Of a stretch of DNA of 61,722 nt, positions 17,982 through 30,942 are shown in pieces. Source of the DNA: an uncultured Pelagibacteraceae bacterium (lineage in GTDB: Bacteria > Pseudomonadota > Alphaproteobacteria > Pelagibacterales > Pelagibacteraceae); assembly GCA_902587155.1 (NCBI GenBank), contig CACIKE010000006.1, forward strand, positions 1 through 61,722, in the 5' to 3' direction. Under the pieces are notes generated by a model, which saw only the letters and a list, made by a program, of their open reading frames with translations, did no database searches and was not told where the DNA came from. The translations under genes and the position numbers were made by a program. Position 1 is the first letter of the stretch. Every line of letters begins with the position of its first letter.

Positions 17982-19748
17982 ATGTCTAAATTATATACTG
18001 GTGCAGAAATTGTATTTAAATGTCTTGAAGATCAAGAGGTTGAATATATTTTTGGTTATCCAGGTGGAGCAGTTTTACCAATTTATGATGAACTTAAAAA
18101 TCATTCATCTATAAAACATATACTTGTTAGACATGAGCAAGGAGCGGGCCATGCAGCAGAAGGGTATGCAAGATCATCAGGTAAACCTGGAGTAGTTTTA
18201 GTAACATCTGGACCAGGTGCAACTAATGTTGTTACAGCATTAACTGATGCTTATATGGATTCAATACCTTTAGTTTGTATTTCTGGACAAGTACCCACTC
18301 ATTTAATAGGCACTGATGCTTTTCAAGAGTGCGATACAACAGGAATTACAAGACCTTGTACTAAACATAACTGGTTAGTTAAAGATATTAAAGAATTACC
18401 AAAAGTTATGCACGAAGCTTTTAAAGTAGCAACAACCGGAAGACCTGGACCTGTATTAATTGATATTCCTAAAGATATCCAATTTGCAAAAACTAATTAT
18501 ACAAAATTTAAAAAAGAAAAAAAATTAAATGGAAAAATACATAATAAATTTTCTGAAAATGAAATTAAGCAATTAATTGATTTGATTTCAAAAGCAAAAA
18601 AACCAGTTGTTTATACTGGAGGTGGAGTAATAAATTCAGGCCCTCAAGCTAGTGAAACTTTAAAAGAGTTTGTTAGATTAATTGGTTTTCCAATCACATC
18701 GACTCTACAGGGGTTGGGGGCATTTCCAGGAGATGATAATCAATTTATTGGAATGCTAGGTATGCATGGAACTTATGAAGCTAATAATGCAATGCATGAT
18801 TGTGATTTGTTAATTAACATTGGTGCAAGATTTGACGATAGAATAACTGGTAAGATCGATGAGTTTTCGCCAAAATCAAAAAAAGTTCATATTGATATTG
18901 ATCCATCGTCAATCAATAAAATTATAAAAGTAGATCTTGCAATAGTTGGAGATGTTAATGAAGTAATAAAGTCAACTATCAAGAAAATAAATAAAAAACA
19001 GAATGGATTAAAAGATTCGAATAAACAAAGAATTTCAAAATGGTGGGAACAAATCCAAAAGTGGAGAACGAAAGATTCTCTAGGATTTATCAATAGTGAT
19101 AAAGAGATCAAACCCCAGCATGCTGTAAAAAGATTATATGAGCTTACAAAAAATCAAGATACATTTATCACAACTGAGGTTGGTCAGCATCAAATGTGGG
19201 CTGCACAACACTATAAATTTAATAAACCTAATAGATGGATGACATCAGGTGGTCTTGGAACAATGGGATATGGACTTCCAGCGGCAGTAGGTGTTCAAAT
19301 TGCTCATCCAGATAAACTGGTGATCGATATTGCAGGTGAAGCATCTGTATTGATGACAATTCAAGAGATGTCTACAGCAGTTCAGTACAATTTACCAATA
19401 AAAATATTTATTCTAAATAATCAGTACATGGGAATGGTTAGACAATGGCAAGAACTTCTGCATGAAAAAAACTACTCAGAGAGTTATTCTGAAGCTTTAC
19501 CTGACTTTGTTAAATTAGCTGAAGCTTACGGATGTAAAGGTATAAAGGCAGATAATCCAGATGAATTAGATGATAAAATTAAAGAGATGATTGATTATAA
19601 CGGCCCAGTAATATTTGATTGTCATGTAGATCCTAATGAAAATTGTTTTCCAATGATCCCATCTGGAAAGCCTCATAATCAGATGATTTTAGGTCCAAGC
19701 GACAAAGAGGAAAATAAAATTACCGGTAAAGGGAAATCATTAGTTTAA
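17982..19748 (+). CDS. ilvB: Acetolactate synthase, large (catalytic) subunit
   Basis: The 588-residue ThDP enzyme condenses pyruvate with pyruvate or 2-oxobutyrate, the first common step of Val/Leu/Ile synthesis. Visible are YPGGAVLPIYDEL, the catalytic-Glu segment RHEQGAGHAAEGYARSSG, the FAD region and the ThDP/Mg site AGEASVLMTIQEM...NNQYMGM. The ThDP motif reads GEAS where GDG/GDA is common, a conservative Asp-to-Glu change I also recall from other alphaproteobacteria. Its stop overlaps the start of ilvH by 1 bp. ilvI is an alternative symbol. Confidence 0.95.
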   Translation: MSKLYTGAEIVFKCLEDQEVEYIFGYPGGAVLPIYDELKNHSSIKHILVRHEQGAGHAAEGYARSSGKPGVVLVTSGPGATNVVTALTDAYMDSIPLVCISGQVPTHLIGTDAFQECDTTGITRPCTKHNWLVKDIKELPKVMHEAFKVATTGRPGPVLIDIPKDIQFAKTNYTKFKKEKKLNGKIHNKFSENEIKQLIDLISKAKKPVVYTGGGVINSGPQASETLKEFVRLIGFPITSTLQGLGAFPGDDNQFIGMLGMHGTYEANNAMHDCDLLINIGARFDDRITGKIDEFSPKSKKVHIDIDPSSINKIIKVDLAIVGDVNEVIKSTIKKINKKQNGLKDSNKQRISKWWEQIQKWRTKDSLGFINSDKEIKPQHAVKRLYELTKNQDTFITTEVGQHQMWAAQHYKFNKPNRWMTSGGLGTMGYGLPAAVGVQIAHPDKLVIDIAGEASVLMTIQEMSTAVQYNLPIKIFILNNQYMGMVRQWQELLHEKNYSESYSEALPDFVKLAEAYGCKGIKADNPDELDDKIKEMIDYNGPVIFDCHVDPNENCFPMIPSGKPHNQMILGPSDKEENKITGKGKSLV

Positions 19749-20296
19749 TGTCATCTCCAAAATCAGCATATAGTATTCCCACTAAAAAAGGAAAATTAGA
19801 TACTCATATATTTGTTGTTTGGGTTGATAATGAGTCTGGTGTATTGGCAAGAGTAGTTGGGTTATTTTCTGGCAGAGGATATAATATCGAGTCCCTAGCA
19901 GTAGCAGAAGTTGATGCAACAAAAAATATTTCAAGAATAACCATCGTAACAACAGGAACACCACAAGTTATTGATCAAATTAAACTTCAGCTAAAAAAAC
20001 TAGTTCCAGTCCATAAAGTTGCAGATTTTAAAAGAGAGGATAAAAATGTTATTTTTAAAGAGATGGCATTACTCAAAATCGTTGCCCAAAAAAAAAAGAT
20101 AGAAAAGTGTCTTAAGGAATGTAAAAAATTCAATCCAGTAATTTTAGACAAAACAAATAAATCAGTGGTAGTACAAATAACTGCTTTAAGAAGACAAATT
20201 GATAAAATGAGTAAAAAATTAAAACCCTTAGGTCTTACAAGCACTTCTAGAACTGGGGCAATAGCTATGACCAGAGGTGCTCAAACATTCAAATAA
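19748..20296 (+). CDS. ilvH: Acetolactate synthase, small (regulatory) subunit
   Basis: The 182-residue protein has an N-terminal ACT domain (VWVDNESGVLARVVGLFSGRGYNIESLAV) and the C-terminal ALS small-subunit domain (EMALLKIVA). The ACT domain binds valine and confers feedback inhibition on the catalytic subunit encoded just upstream. The first 20 residues before the ACT domain are a short variable extension. Confidence 0.94.
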   Translation: MSSPKSAYSIPTKKGKLDTHIFVVWVDNESGVLARVVGLFSGRGYNIESLAVAEVDATKNISRITIVTTGTPQVIDQIKLQLKKLVPVHKVADFKREDKNVIFKEMALLKIVAQKKKIEKCLKECKKFNPVILDKTNKSVVVQITALRRQIDKMSKKLKPLGLTSTSRTGAIAMTRGAQTFK

Positions 20297-20304
20297 ATTT
20301 ATAA

Positions 20305-21339
<1,035 letters not shown>

Positions 21340-21424
21340 AATATCGATTAAATTTGGCTTAAATAATAATTTTATTTTGCAATCTAAACGATAGGTTGTA
21401 TATTTCGAACACTAAAATATTTAT

Positions 21425-24036
<2,612 letters not shown>

Positions 24037-24041
24037 GAAAG

Positions 24042-25262
24042 ATGGCTGAAAGCAGAGATGATTTTATAATAGCAATTAGATCTGCCTTTTTAAAAAAAAG
24101 CACCAAACAAAAATTTTCTTTATTAACTTTAGTTTTTTTTTCAGTTGTTATAATTGTTTTATCTAGTTTTAATTTCAAGGCGATAACTGTAACAAAGTCA
24201 GTAATCAAAGAAATTGTCTATCGATCTTCATTTATAGTCTCGATCCCAGAAAATTTTATCAAATCTTCTTATTTTAATTTTAACGAATATACTAATTTTT
24301 ATAAAAAATATAAACAAACCAAAGAAGAATTAGATCAATTAAAATCTGAAAATATTTCAATAAAAATTATTAAAAGTGAAAACGAGGAACTCAAAAGTCT
24401 TATTGATGGCTATACCATTACTTCTAATAAGATTTTAGCAAAGGTAATTGTTGATCACGAAAGTCCTTTTTTAAAATCAATTATTATCAACAAAGGTAGT
24501 AAGGAAAAAATAAAAATTGGAACAAATATTTATGATCGAAGCTACCTTGTAGGAAGGGTCATAGAAGTAAATTTTACAAATTCAAGAGTATTGTTATTGA
24601 CTGACTTAAATTCAAATATTCCTGTTTCTATTACACCCGGAAATGTTCAAGCAATTGTTGTTGGTAATGGAGATAAAAAAGGAGAAATAAGATATATCAA
24701 AAACGATTTAATAAATAAAATCGATGATCAAGGAATTGCATATACATCAGGAACTGGCTCAATTTTCAAAAGTGGAATTCCTGTCGGAACGATTGATTTA
24801 AAAGATGAAAATGAAAAAATTTTGATTAACTTTTATAGTGATTTTAGTCAATTAAAATATGTTTTTGCAGAGATTGATGAGTTAATCCCCACAACTGTTG
24901 AAACTAAAGAAAATGATCAAACACAAGTCTCTTCAAATACTGAGCAAATAAAATTAGACTTAATTAGTGATGAATTGCAAATTTTAGAAGATAGTAACAC
25001 CAAATTTTTAGAGGAAAATAAAGAATTAAATGCTTTAACTAACGATTTAACTAAACAAATTGAGATATTAAAGTCAGAAAATGAGTTTCAAAAAAGTGTT
25101 ATTCAACAGCATAATTTAGATGAAGAGGAGTTAGAATTCTTAAGATTAAATTTAATCTATAGTTCACGATGTCAATCAAAAAAACTCTTTAGCACTGGTT
25201 TTAAAGTAGGGACCGAGGAATATAAAAAATGTATAATGCGAAAAGGAAAGATAGGTGATTAG
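24042..25262 (+). CDS. mreC: Rod-shape determining protein MreC with C-terminal extension
   Basis: The 406-residue bitopic membrane protein has a cytoplasmic N-terminus, one transmembrane helix (about residues 28-46) and a first coiled coil (about 88-118). The MreC beta domain follows, with SPFLKSIIINKGS and GVNIYDRSYLVGRV-type motifs. It scaffolds MreB and PBP2 in the periplasm. Beyond the usual domain end (about residue 287) it carries an unusual tail: a second predicted coiled coil at roughly residues 305-361, then a two-cysteine motif (C377, FSTGFKVGTEEYKKC, C397). The stop overlaps mreD by 8 bp. Confidence 0.92.
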   Translation: MAESRDDFIIAIRSAFLKKSTKQKFSLLTLVFFSVVIIVLSSFNFKAITVTKSVIKEIVYRSSFIVSIPENFIKSSYFNFNEYTNFYKKYKQTKEELDQLKSENISIKIIKSENEELKSLIDGYTITSNKILAKVIVDHESPFLKSIIINKGSKEKIKIGTNIYDRSYLVGRVIEVNFTNSRVLLLTDLNSNIPVSITPGNVQAIVVGNGDKKGEIRYIKNDLINKIDDQGIAYTSGTGSIFKSGIPVGTIDLKDENEKILINFYSDFSQLKYVFAEIDELIPTTVETKENDQTQVSSNTEQIKLDLISDELQILEDSNTKFLEENKELNALTNDLTKQIEILKSENEFQKSVIQQHNLDEEELEFLRLNLIYSSRCQSKKLFSTGFKVGTEEYKKCIMRKGKIGD

Positions 25263-25761
25263 ATTTCAAAATAAAAATTTGTTGTATAAGATTTATACTT
25301 GGTTACCAATTCTTGCTTTATTTATATCTGTATTTAATGAATTTGATTTAAATTATCTGAACATTGATTACTTTTCATTTAATTTTCCATTTATATTAAT
25401 TTTTTATTTTGCTTTAAAAGCCTATCAAAAGTTTGATTATTTTTTAGTTTTTTTAGCAGGGCTATTTAATGATACTGTTGTTGGTTTACCTTTAGGCATT
25501 AGCTCTTTATCATATATCTTAATCTGTATATTTGCTACTTACCTTAGAAATATTACAATTAGTCCAAATTTAATAAAAGATTGGTTCTATTTTTTATTTA
25601 TCATTAGTTTGATAAATTCGATCAATTTTTCAGTTTTATTTTTATTTTTTTCTTATGAGTTGGATATTACGCTTTTCATTGTGAATAATTTTTTTACGTT
25701 TTTATTTTATATAATATTTTCAATTTTTTTTAAGAGGTATTTAAAAAGTTTAGATGATTAG
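25255..25761 (+). CDS. mreD: Rod-shape determining protein MreD
   Basis: The 168-residue integral membrane protein has about five hydrophobic helices and the MreD-typical LAGLFNDTVVGLPLGISSLSY segment. It belongs to the MreBCD elongasome. The start is a GTG inside the end of mreC, in agreement with tight translational coupling, and the 3' end overlaps mrdA by 8 bp. Confidence 0.88.
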   Translation: MIRFQNKNLLYKIYTWLPILALFISVFNEFDLNYLNIDYFSFNFPFILIFYFALKAYQKFDYFLVFLAGLFNDTVVGLPLGISSLSYILICIFATYLRNITISPNLIKDWFYFLFIISLINSINFSVLFLFFSYELDITLFIVNNFFTFLFYIIFSIFFKRYLKSLDD

Positions 25762-27628
25762 TATAAGTGATAGTGCAACTAAATTAAATTCATTAAATCG
25801 AAGAATGTTTATTCTTGCAACAGCTAAGATTATCATTTTAGGAGGAATAGTAAGTAGATTATTTTATCTACAAGTTAAAGAGAACAAAAAATATTTAACA
25901 CTTTCTGATAAAAACAGAATTCGAGAATGGAAATTGCCACCTATAAGAGGAGAGTTTAAAGACTATTTTGGAAATACTATCGCTGGAAATTTTGAAGCTT
26001 ATCAACTTCATATTATACCAGAAGAAGTTGAGGATTTTAGATATGTAATTTACCGTGTGAAAGAATTATTAGAATTAAGTGAAAAACAATTTAAAAAAAT
26101 TGTAAAAAAAAAGAATGAAATAAAACCTTGGGAAACGTTAATTGTAGCAGATAATTTAAGTTGGGAAAAATTTTCTAAAATTAATAATCACCTTTATGAT
26201 CTTAATGGTGTTAAACCAGTTATTTCGATATCAAGAGATTACCCGTATAAAGAAAATTTCACACATGTTTTGGGTTATGTTAGCCAAGCTAACGAAAATG
26301 ATCTTTTAACAAATGAAAATATAAAAGAAAAATTTGTACCTGGATTAAAAGTTGGAAAAACAGGTTTAGAAAAATCATTTGAACAGAAATTAATTGGATC
26401 AAATTCTGTAGAGCGATATGAGGTTAATGCTTTTGGTAGAAGGATTAGTCAATTAGCATTTCAAAAAGGAGATAAGGGAGAAACAATCAAACTTACAATA
26501 GATACAAAAATTCAAGAATTAACTAATGAGTTACTAAAAGAAAAAGCAGGATCGATATGTGTAATGGATATTTATACAGGTGCAATTATTGCAATGCATT
26601 CTTCTCCGTCCTTTGATCCCAACTCTTTTGTTTTTGGAATAAGTCAAGATGAATGGCAACTGATAAGAAATAATCCAATGAAACCTTTAGTTAACAAATC
26701 ACTATCAGGAAATTACTCACCGGGATCAACCATAAAACCTATAGTCGCCTTATCCGCTTTAGAAAATGAAATTATTAAACCAGATTTTACAGTTCAATGT
26801 AAAGGACACAAAAATCCTTTAGAATTGTATGGGCAAACTTATCATTGTTGGAAAAAAGAAGGACACGGATTTGTTAACTTGAGAGAAGCGATGAAGCAAT
26901 CTTGTGATACATATTTTTATGAAGTTGCAAGGCGATTAGGTGTAGATCGATTAAGCGATACTGCGAAAAAATTTGGATTGGGACAAAAAGTTTTTAAAGA
27001 TGTATTCGATAATGAAAAGAGTGGTTTAGTTCCTAATACAGAATGGAAAAAAAATGCACTAGGAAGAAATTGGGTGCTTGGCGAAACAATAATTACTGGT
27101 ATTGGCCAAGGATTTATTCAAACAACTCCAATACAATTATGTTTGATGACTGCTCAAATAGCTAATGGTGGATACAAAATTTATCCTAAAATAGTGGCTA
27201 ATGATGACAATCAATATGCAGATAAGTTTAAGCCATTATATAAAAAGTCTCGAAATATTAAGATTGTTCAAGATGCCATGTTTAGTTCTACAAATGAAGT
27301 GAGAGGGACTTCTTACAGATCTCGTTTGGATGACCCTAAATATCGATTTGCTGGAAAAACTGGAACCTCACAGGTCAAGAAAATAACTGAACAAGATCGT
27401 GAGTTAGATCTTAAAACATTTGAAATTCCTTATGAAGAGAGAGATCATGCTTTATATGTTGCTTTTGGGCCTTATAAAAGTCCAAGGTATGCGTTAAGCA
27501 TAATTATAGAACATGGTGGCTCTGGAGGAACTGTTGCAGCTCCATTAGCTAAAGAATTATTTAAAATGATTGTTGATAGACATGAAATTAGAAAAAATTA
27601 CGACAACAAAAAATATTTGGATATCTAA
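25754..27628 (+). CDS. mrdA: Penicillin-binding protein 2 (peptidoglycan DD-transpeptidase)
   Basis: The 624-residue class B PBP has an N-terminal membrane anchor (FILATAKIIILGGIVSRLFYLQV), a dimerisation domain, and the transpeptidase domain with active-site SPGSTIKP (SxxK), SCD (SxN-equivalent) and KTGTSQ (KTG). It cross-links peptidoglycan during cell elongation together with the RodA glycosyltransferase. The gene overlaps mreD by 8 bp and rodA by 1 bp. Confidence 0.95.
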   Translation: MISISDSATKLNSLNRRMFILATAKIIILGGIVSRLFYLQVKENKKYLTLSDKNRIREWKLPPIRGEFKDYFGNTIAGNFEAYQLHIIPEEVEDFRYVIYRVKELLELSEKQFKKIVKKKNEIKPWETLIVADNLSWEKFSKINNHLYDLNGVKPVISISRDYPYKENFTHVLGYVSQANENDLLTNENIKEKFVPGLKVGKTGLEKSFEQKLIGSNSVERYEVNAFGRRISQLAFQKGDKGETIKLTIDTKIQELTNELLKEKAGSICVMDIYTGAIIAMHSSPSFDPNSFVFGISQDEWQLIRNNPMKPLVNKSLSGNYSPGSTIKPIVALSALENEIIKPDFTVQCKGHKNPLELYGQTYHCWKKEGHGFVNLREAMKQSCDTYFYEVARRLGVDRLSDTAKKFGLGQKVFKDVFDNEKSGLVPNTEWKKNALGRNWVLGETIITGIGQGFIQTTPIQLCLMTAQIANGGYKIYPKIVANDDNQYADKFKPLYKKSRNIKIVQDAMFSSTNEVRGTSYRSRLDDPKYRFAGKTGTSQVKKITEQDRELDLKTFEIPYEERDHALYVAFGPYKSPRYALSIIIEHGGSGGTVAAPLAKELFKMIVDRHEIRKNYDNKKYLDI

Positions 27629-28752
27629 TGTACCAATACAGAAGGTTTAATAACAAAAATGGTTTTTTCCAAAAATTTGGAAATTTGGATTATATCCTTT
27701 TATCATGTCTTCTAATTCTTGGATTTATTAGTCTTGCAACAATGTACTCTACTGATGGAGGCGAGGTTTTATTTCATACAAGAAGTCACTTTATAAAATT
27801 TGTTGTTTTCTTCTCAATGATGCTTGTGATTTCATTTATTAATATAAAATTTTGGTTTTCTCTTGGTTATTTATCTTATGTAGTTATCTTAGGAATGTTA
27901 ATTTGGACTATAAATTTTGGTATTACTGCATCAGGATCTAAAAGATGGATTGATTTATATTTCTTAAATATTCAACCATCTGAATTAATGAAAATTTTTA
28001 TCATTTTATGTTTAGCAAAATATTTTCATAGAATGAAAGCGCAACACGTTAACTCTTTTTATAGCATTTGTTTTTCTTTAATAATTATTTTTATACCAAT
28101 GAGTTTAGTAATAATACAACCAGATTTAGGCACTTCATTACTTATTGCAATTAGTGGCATTGTTGTCTTGTGGTTTGCTGGATTAAATCATAAATATTTT
28201 TTTTATTCTTGTTTACTATCTATCATTTCCCTGCCAATTATCATTTCTTTTTTAAAACCTTATCAAAAACTAAGAGTGCTTACTTTTCTTAATCCCGATA
28301 GAGATCCTTTAGGAGCCGGTTATCAAATTATTCAATCTAAAATTGCTGTTGGTTCAGGAGGCATTACTGGCAAAGGTTTTCTAAAAGGAACACAAAGTTA
28401 TCTAGAATTTCTTCCAGAAAAACATACAGATTTTATATTTACCCTTTTTTCAGAGGAATTTGGTTTTATTGGGTCAGTTTTGTTACTTATAATTTATAGT
28501 ATTATAATTTATCGAGTTATTAGAATAGGTGCGCTTTCCAGAAGTTACTTTGCAAAATTATTTTGTTACAGCTTTGGAACGTCAATTTTCATATATATTG
28601 TAATAAATATGAGTATGGTTCTAGGTTTGCTTCCTATTGTAGGTTCACCATTACCGATAATGTCATATGGTGGTTCATCAATGCTAGCAACAATGATAGG
28701 ATTTGGAATTGTTATGAGTGCCAAAACTCACAGTCAACAATCCATTGCATAA
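27628..28752 (+). CDS. rodA: Peptidoglycan glycosyltransferase RodA
   Basis: The 374-residue SEDS-family protein has about ten transmembrane helices. It carries the family signatures KRWIDLYFLNIQPSELMK, IIQPDLGTSLL, GSGGITGKGFLKGTQ and the C-terminal LPIVGSPLPIMSYGGSSML. It polymerises lipid II during elongation with PBP2 as partner. It is the last gene of the mre-mrd run. A long open frame beginning inside its 3' end in another frame belongs to the downstream gene's upstream region and is not translated from there. Confidence 0.95.
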   Translation: MYQYRRFNNKNGFFQKFGNLDYILLSCLLILGFISLATMYSTDGGEVLFHTRSHFIKFVVFFSMMLVISFINIKFWFSLGYLSYVVILGMLIWTINFGITASGSKRWIDLYFLNIQPSELMKIFIILCLAKYFHRMKAQHVNSFYSICFSLIIIFIPMSLVIIQPDLGTSLLIAISGIVVLWFAGLNHKYFFYSCLLSIISLPIIISFLKPYQKLRVLTFLNPDRDPLGAGYQIIQSKIAVGSGGITGKGFLKGTQSYLEFLPEKHTDFIFTLFSEEFGFIGSVLLLIIYSIIIYRVIRIGALSRSYFAKLFCYSFGTSIFIYIVINMSMVLGLLPIVGSPLPIMSYGGSSMLATMIGFGIVMSAKTHSQQSIA

Positions 28753-28802
28753 GTATAATTTGTCGCTTAATTTTAAATGGTATTTCATTATATAGTCGCC
28801 TC

Positions 28803-30044
28803 ATGGATAATAAACTTAAAGTAGGTATTGTTGGAGCTGGTATTCAAGGAATCTCTAATGCTTTATTTTTACAAAAGAAAGGTTTTGAGGTAACAATATT
28901 TGATAGAGAAAATCCAGGAAGCCCCGCAGCATCCTATGGAAATGCTGGTCATTTTTCTCCATATGCATCACTATCTTTAAATAGAACTGACATTTTATTA
29001 GATGTTCCTGCAATGCTAATGAGCTCATCAGGACCTCTCGCTCTTAAATGGAATTACGTTCCAAAAATGATCCCATGGTTTATGAAATTTATATTGAACA
29101 CCACAAAAAATAAAATGATGCATACTGCAAAAAATATGCATCAAATTTTAGATTTAGCTTTACCAGCCTATGATGAATTATTTGATGAAGTCGATATTGA
29201 GGGCTTAGTTGAAAACAAAGGAATTTTATATATTTGGAATGATCAAGATTTAAAAAGTAGAGAATTAGAAATTAATGTTAGAAAAGAATTAGGTGTTAAA
29301 CAGCAACTTGTGAATAAAAATGAAATTCACGATCTTGAGCCTAACATAAAACCTTTTTATCATGCAGGTGTTTATTATCCTTACGCTCGACATGCAAGAA
29401 ATCCAAAAAAAATTCTATTAAAATTTTTTGATTTATTTCTTAAAAAGGGTGGACAATTTAAAAAAACGGATGTTAAAAGTATTGACTTTCAAGATGAACA
29501 ACCAATATTAAAAACTGAATCCAAAAAATTTTCATTTGATAGAGTGGTGGTAGCTTGTGGAGCCTTTTCAAAAAAATTAACTGATAATTTAGATGAAAAA
29601 ATACCTTTAGATACTGAGCGTGGTTATCATGTCCATTTTAAAAATTGTGACCACCTTTTGCAAAGACCAGTAATTTTTTCAAATCGAGGATTTGGAATTA
29701 CTCCAATGGAACAAGGATTAAGAGTTGTTGGCACAGTAGAGTTTGGAGGACTAAAAAATCCTTTATCAAAATCTCGTATTAAAAATTTGATTAATAATGC
29801 AAAGTATATGTTGGGAGATCTACCGGATCACGAAGATGAATGGTTAGGATTTAGACCAACGTTGCCTGACTTTTTGCCAGTTATGGGTCCATCAAAAAAT
29901 CATAAAAATGTATTCTATTGTTTCGGTCATCATCATTTAGGATGGACATTAGGTCCAATATCTGGAAAGATTGTTTCTGGAATGATAGCTAAAGAAAACA
30001 CCAATTTAAATTTAGCCCCTTATAGCTCAAGTAGATTCAATTAG
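28803..30044 (+). CDS. FAD-dependent D-amino-acid dehydrogenase-like oxidoreductase
   Basis: The protein of 413 residues has an N-terminal FAD-binding Rossmann motif (VGIVGAGIQGISNALFLQKKG, then a Glu/Asp-type FDRE) and the DAO-family C-terminal motif GFRPTLPDFLPVMGPS. It matches the DadA group, which oxidises D-amino acids to 2-oxo acids and passes electrons to the respiratory chain. The substrate cannot be determined. I used the ATG at 28803 because the Rossmann motif starts seven residues later; the longer open frame upstream overlaps rodA. It leads a run of six co-directional genes. Confidence 0.8.
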   Translation: MDNKLKVGIVGAGIQGISNALFLQKKGFEVTIFDRENPGSPAASYGNAGHFSPYASLSLNRTDILLDVPAMLMSSSGPLALKWNYVPKMIPWFMKFILNTTKNKMMHTAKNMHQILDLALPAYDELFDEVDIEGLVENKGILYIWNDQDLKSRELEINVRKELGVKQQLVNKNEIHDLEPNIKPFYHAGVYYPYARHARNPKKILLKFFDLFLKKGGQFKKTDVKSIDFQDEQPILKTESKKFSFDRVVVACGAFSKKLTDNLDEKIPLDTERGYHVHFKNCDHLLQRPVIFSNRGFGITPMEQGLRVVGTVEFGGLKNPLSKSRIKNLINNAKYMLGDLPDHEDEWLGFRPTLPDFLPVMGPSKNHKNVFYCFGHHHLGWTLGPISGKIVSGMIAKENTNLNLAPYSSSRFN

Positions 30045-30048
30045 TAAA

Positions 30049-30942
30049 ATGCAAAATACTAAAGCATATATAATGCTTGTATGTGCTACTTTATTCTGGG
30101 CTGGTAATTTTATGATTGGAAAGTATGCTTTCATGGTTGAGATACCTCCTCTAACATTAGTATTTTATCGGTGGTTATTTGTTTGGATTATATTGTTACC
30201 TTTTACTTTTAAAGAAATAATTAAATATAAAGATACTATCTTAAATAACTTACCTTTACTTTTCTTTTTGGGTTTTACAAGTGTTGGTTTGTTTAATTCT
30301 TTTACTTACTTATCTTTAATTCATACCCAGGTAATTAATGCATCTCTTTTTAATACGGCTATTCCAGCTATAATAATTTTACTTTGTTTTTTATTTAAAG
30401 TTGAGCAAACTAATAAGTATCAAATTTTAGGCCTTATTATTTCAGTGATCGGTATTCTAGCGATTATCACTAGACTTAAGTTAGACATTTTATTTTCTCT
30501 AAATTTCAATAAAGGAGATTTGATAATGATAGGAGGTGTCATTACGTGGGGGGTTTATTCAACCCTTTTAAAGAAAAAAAAATTTACTCTTCCGTTATTA
30601 ACTTTAGTTCATGTTATTTGTACATTTGGTTTGATAACTGTGTTGCCTCAATTTTTATATGAATACTCTAATGGAGAATTAATTAAGTTCGATATAAATA
30701 TAGTCTACACTTTGATATTTTTAGCTCTTTTTCCTAGTATAGGATCTTACTATTGTTGGGCAGGTGCTGTTTCTATTATTGGAGCAAATAGAGCAGGAAT
30801 ATTCTTATCTTTAATTCCTTTGTTTAGCACAATAATGGCAATACTTTTTTATAACGAACAATTTAAATTTTTTCACTTGATTGGTGCAATTTTAATTATA
30901 TTAGGTTTATTTCTATCAAATAAAGAAATTAAAAATGCTTAA
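30049..30942 (+). CDS. EamA/DMT-family transporter
   Basis: The 297-residue membrane protein has about ten helices arranged as two EamA repeats, beginning with the typical LVCATLFWAGNFMIGK. The second repeat starts near GGVITWGVYSTLL and contains SIIGANRAGIFLSLIPLFS. DMT transporters export or import amino acids and other metabolites; the substrate is unknown. It lies between two dehydrogenases for amino or hydroxy acids and overlaps the downstream dehydrogenase gene by 8 bp, so it may move a related compound (inference). Confidence 0.85.
   Translation: MQNTKAYIMLVCATLFWAGNFMIGKYAFMVEIPPLTLVFYRWLFVWIILLPFTFKEIIKYKDTILNNLPLLFFLGFTSVGLFNSFTYLSLIHTQVINASLFNTAIPAIIILLCFLFKVEQTNKYQILGLIISVIGILAIITRLKLDILFSLNFNKGDLIMIGGVITWGVYSTLLKKKKFTLPLLTLVHVICTFGLITVLPQFLYEYSNGELIKFDINIVYTLIFLALFPSIGSYYCWAGAVSIIGANRAGIFLSLIPLFSTIMAILFYNEQFKFFHLIGAILIILGLFLSNKEIKNA

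Noticed and set aside
17982..19748. Inactive acetolactate synthase because the ThDP motif reads GEAS rather than GDG
   Set aside because: The change is conservative, the catalytic Glu and the NN end of the motif are present, I recall the same form in other alphaproteobacteria, and the small subunit is encoded next door.
28563..28802. Upstream extension of the D-amino-acid dehydrogenase-like gene
   Set aside because: It lies inside the rodA 3' end in another frame and precedes the Rossmann motif by 80 residues of unrelated sequence.
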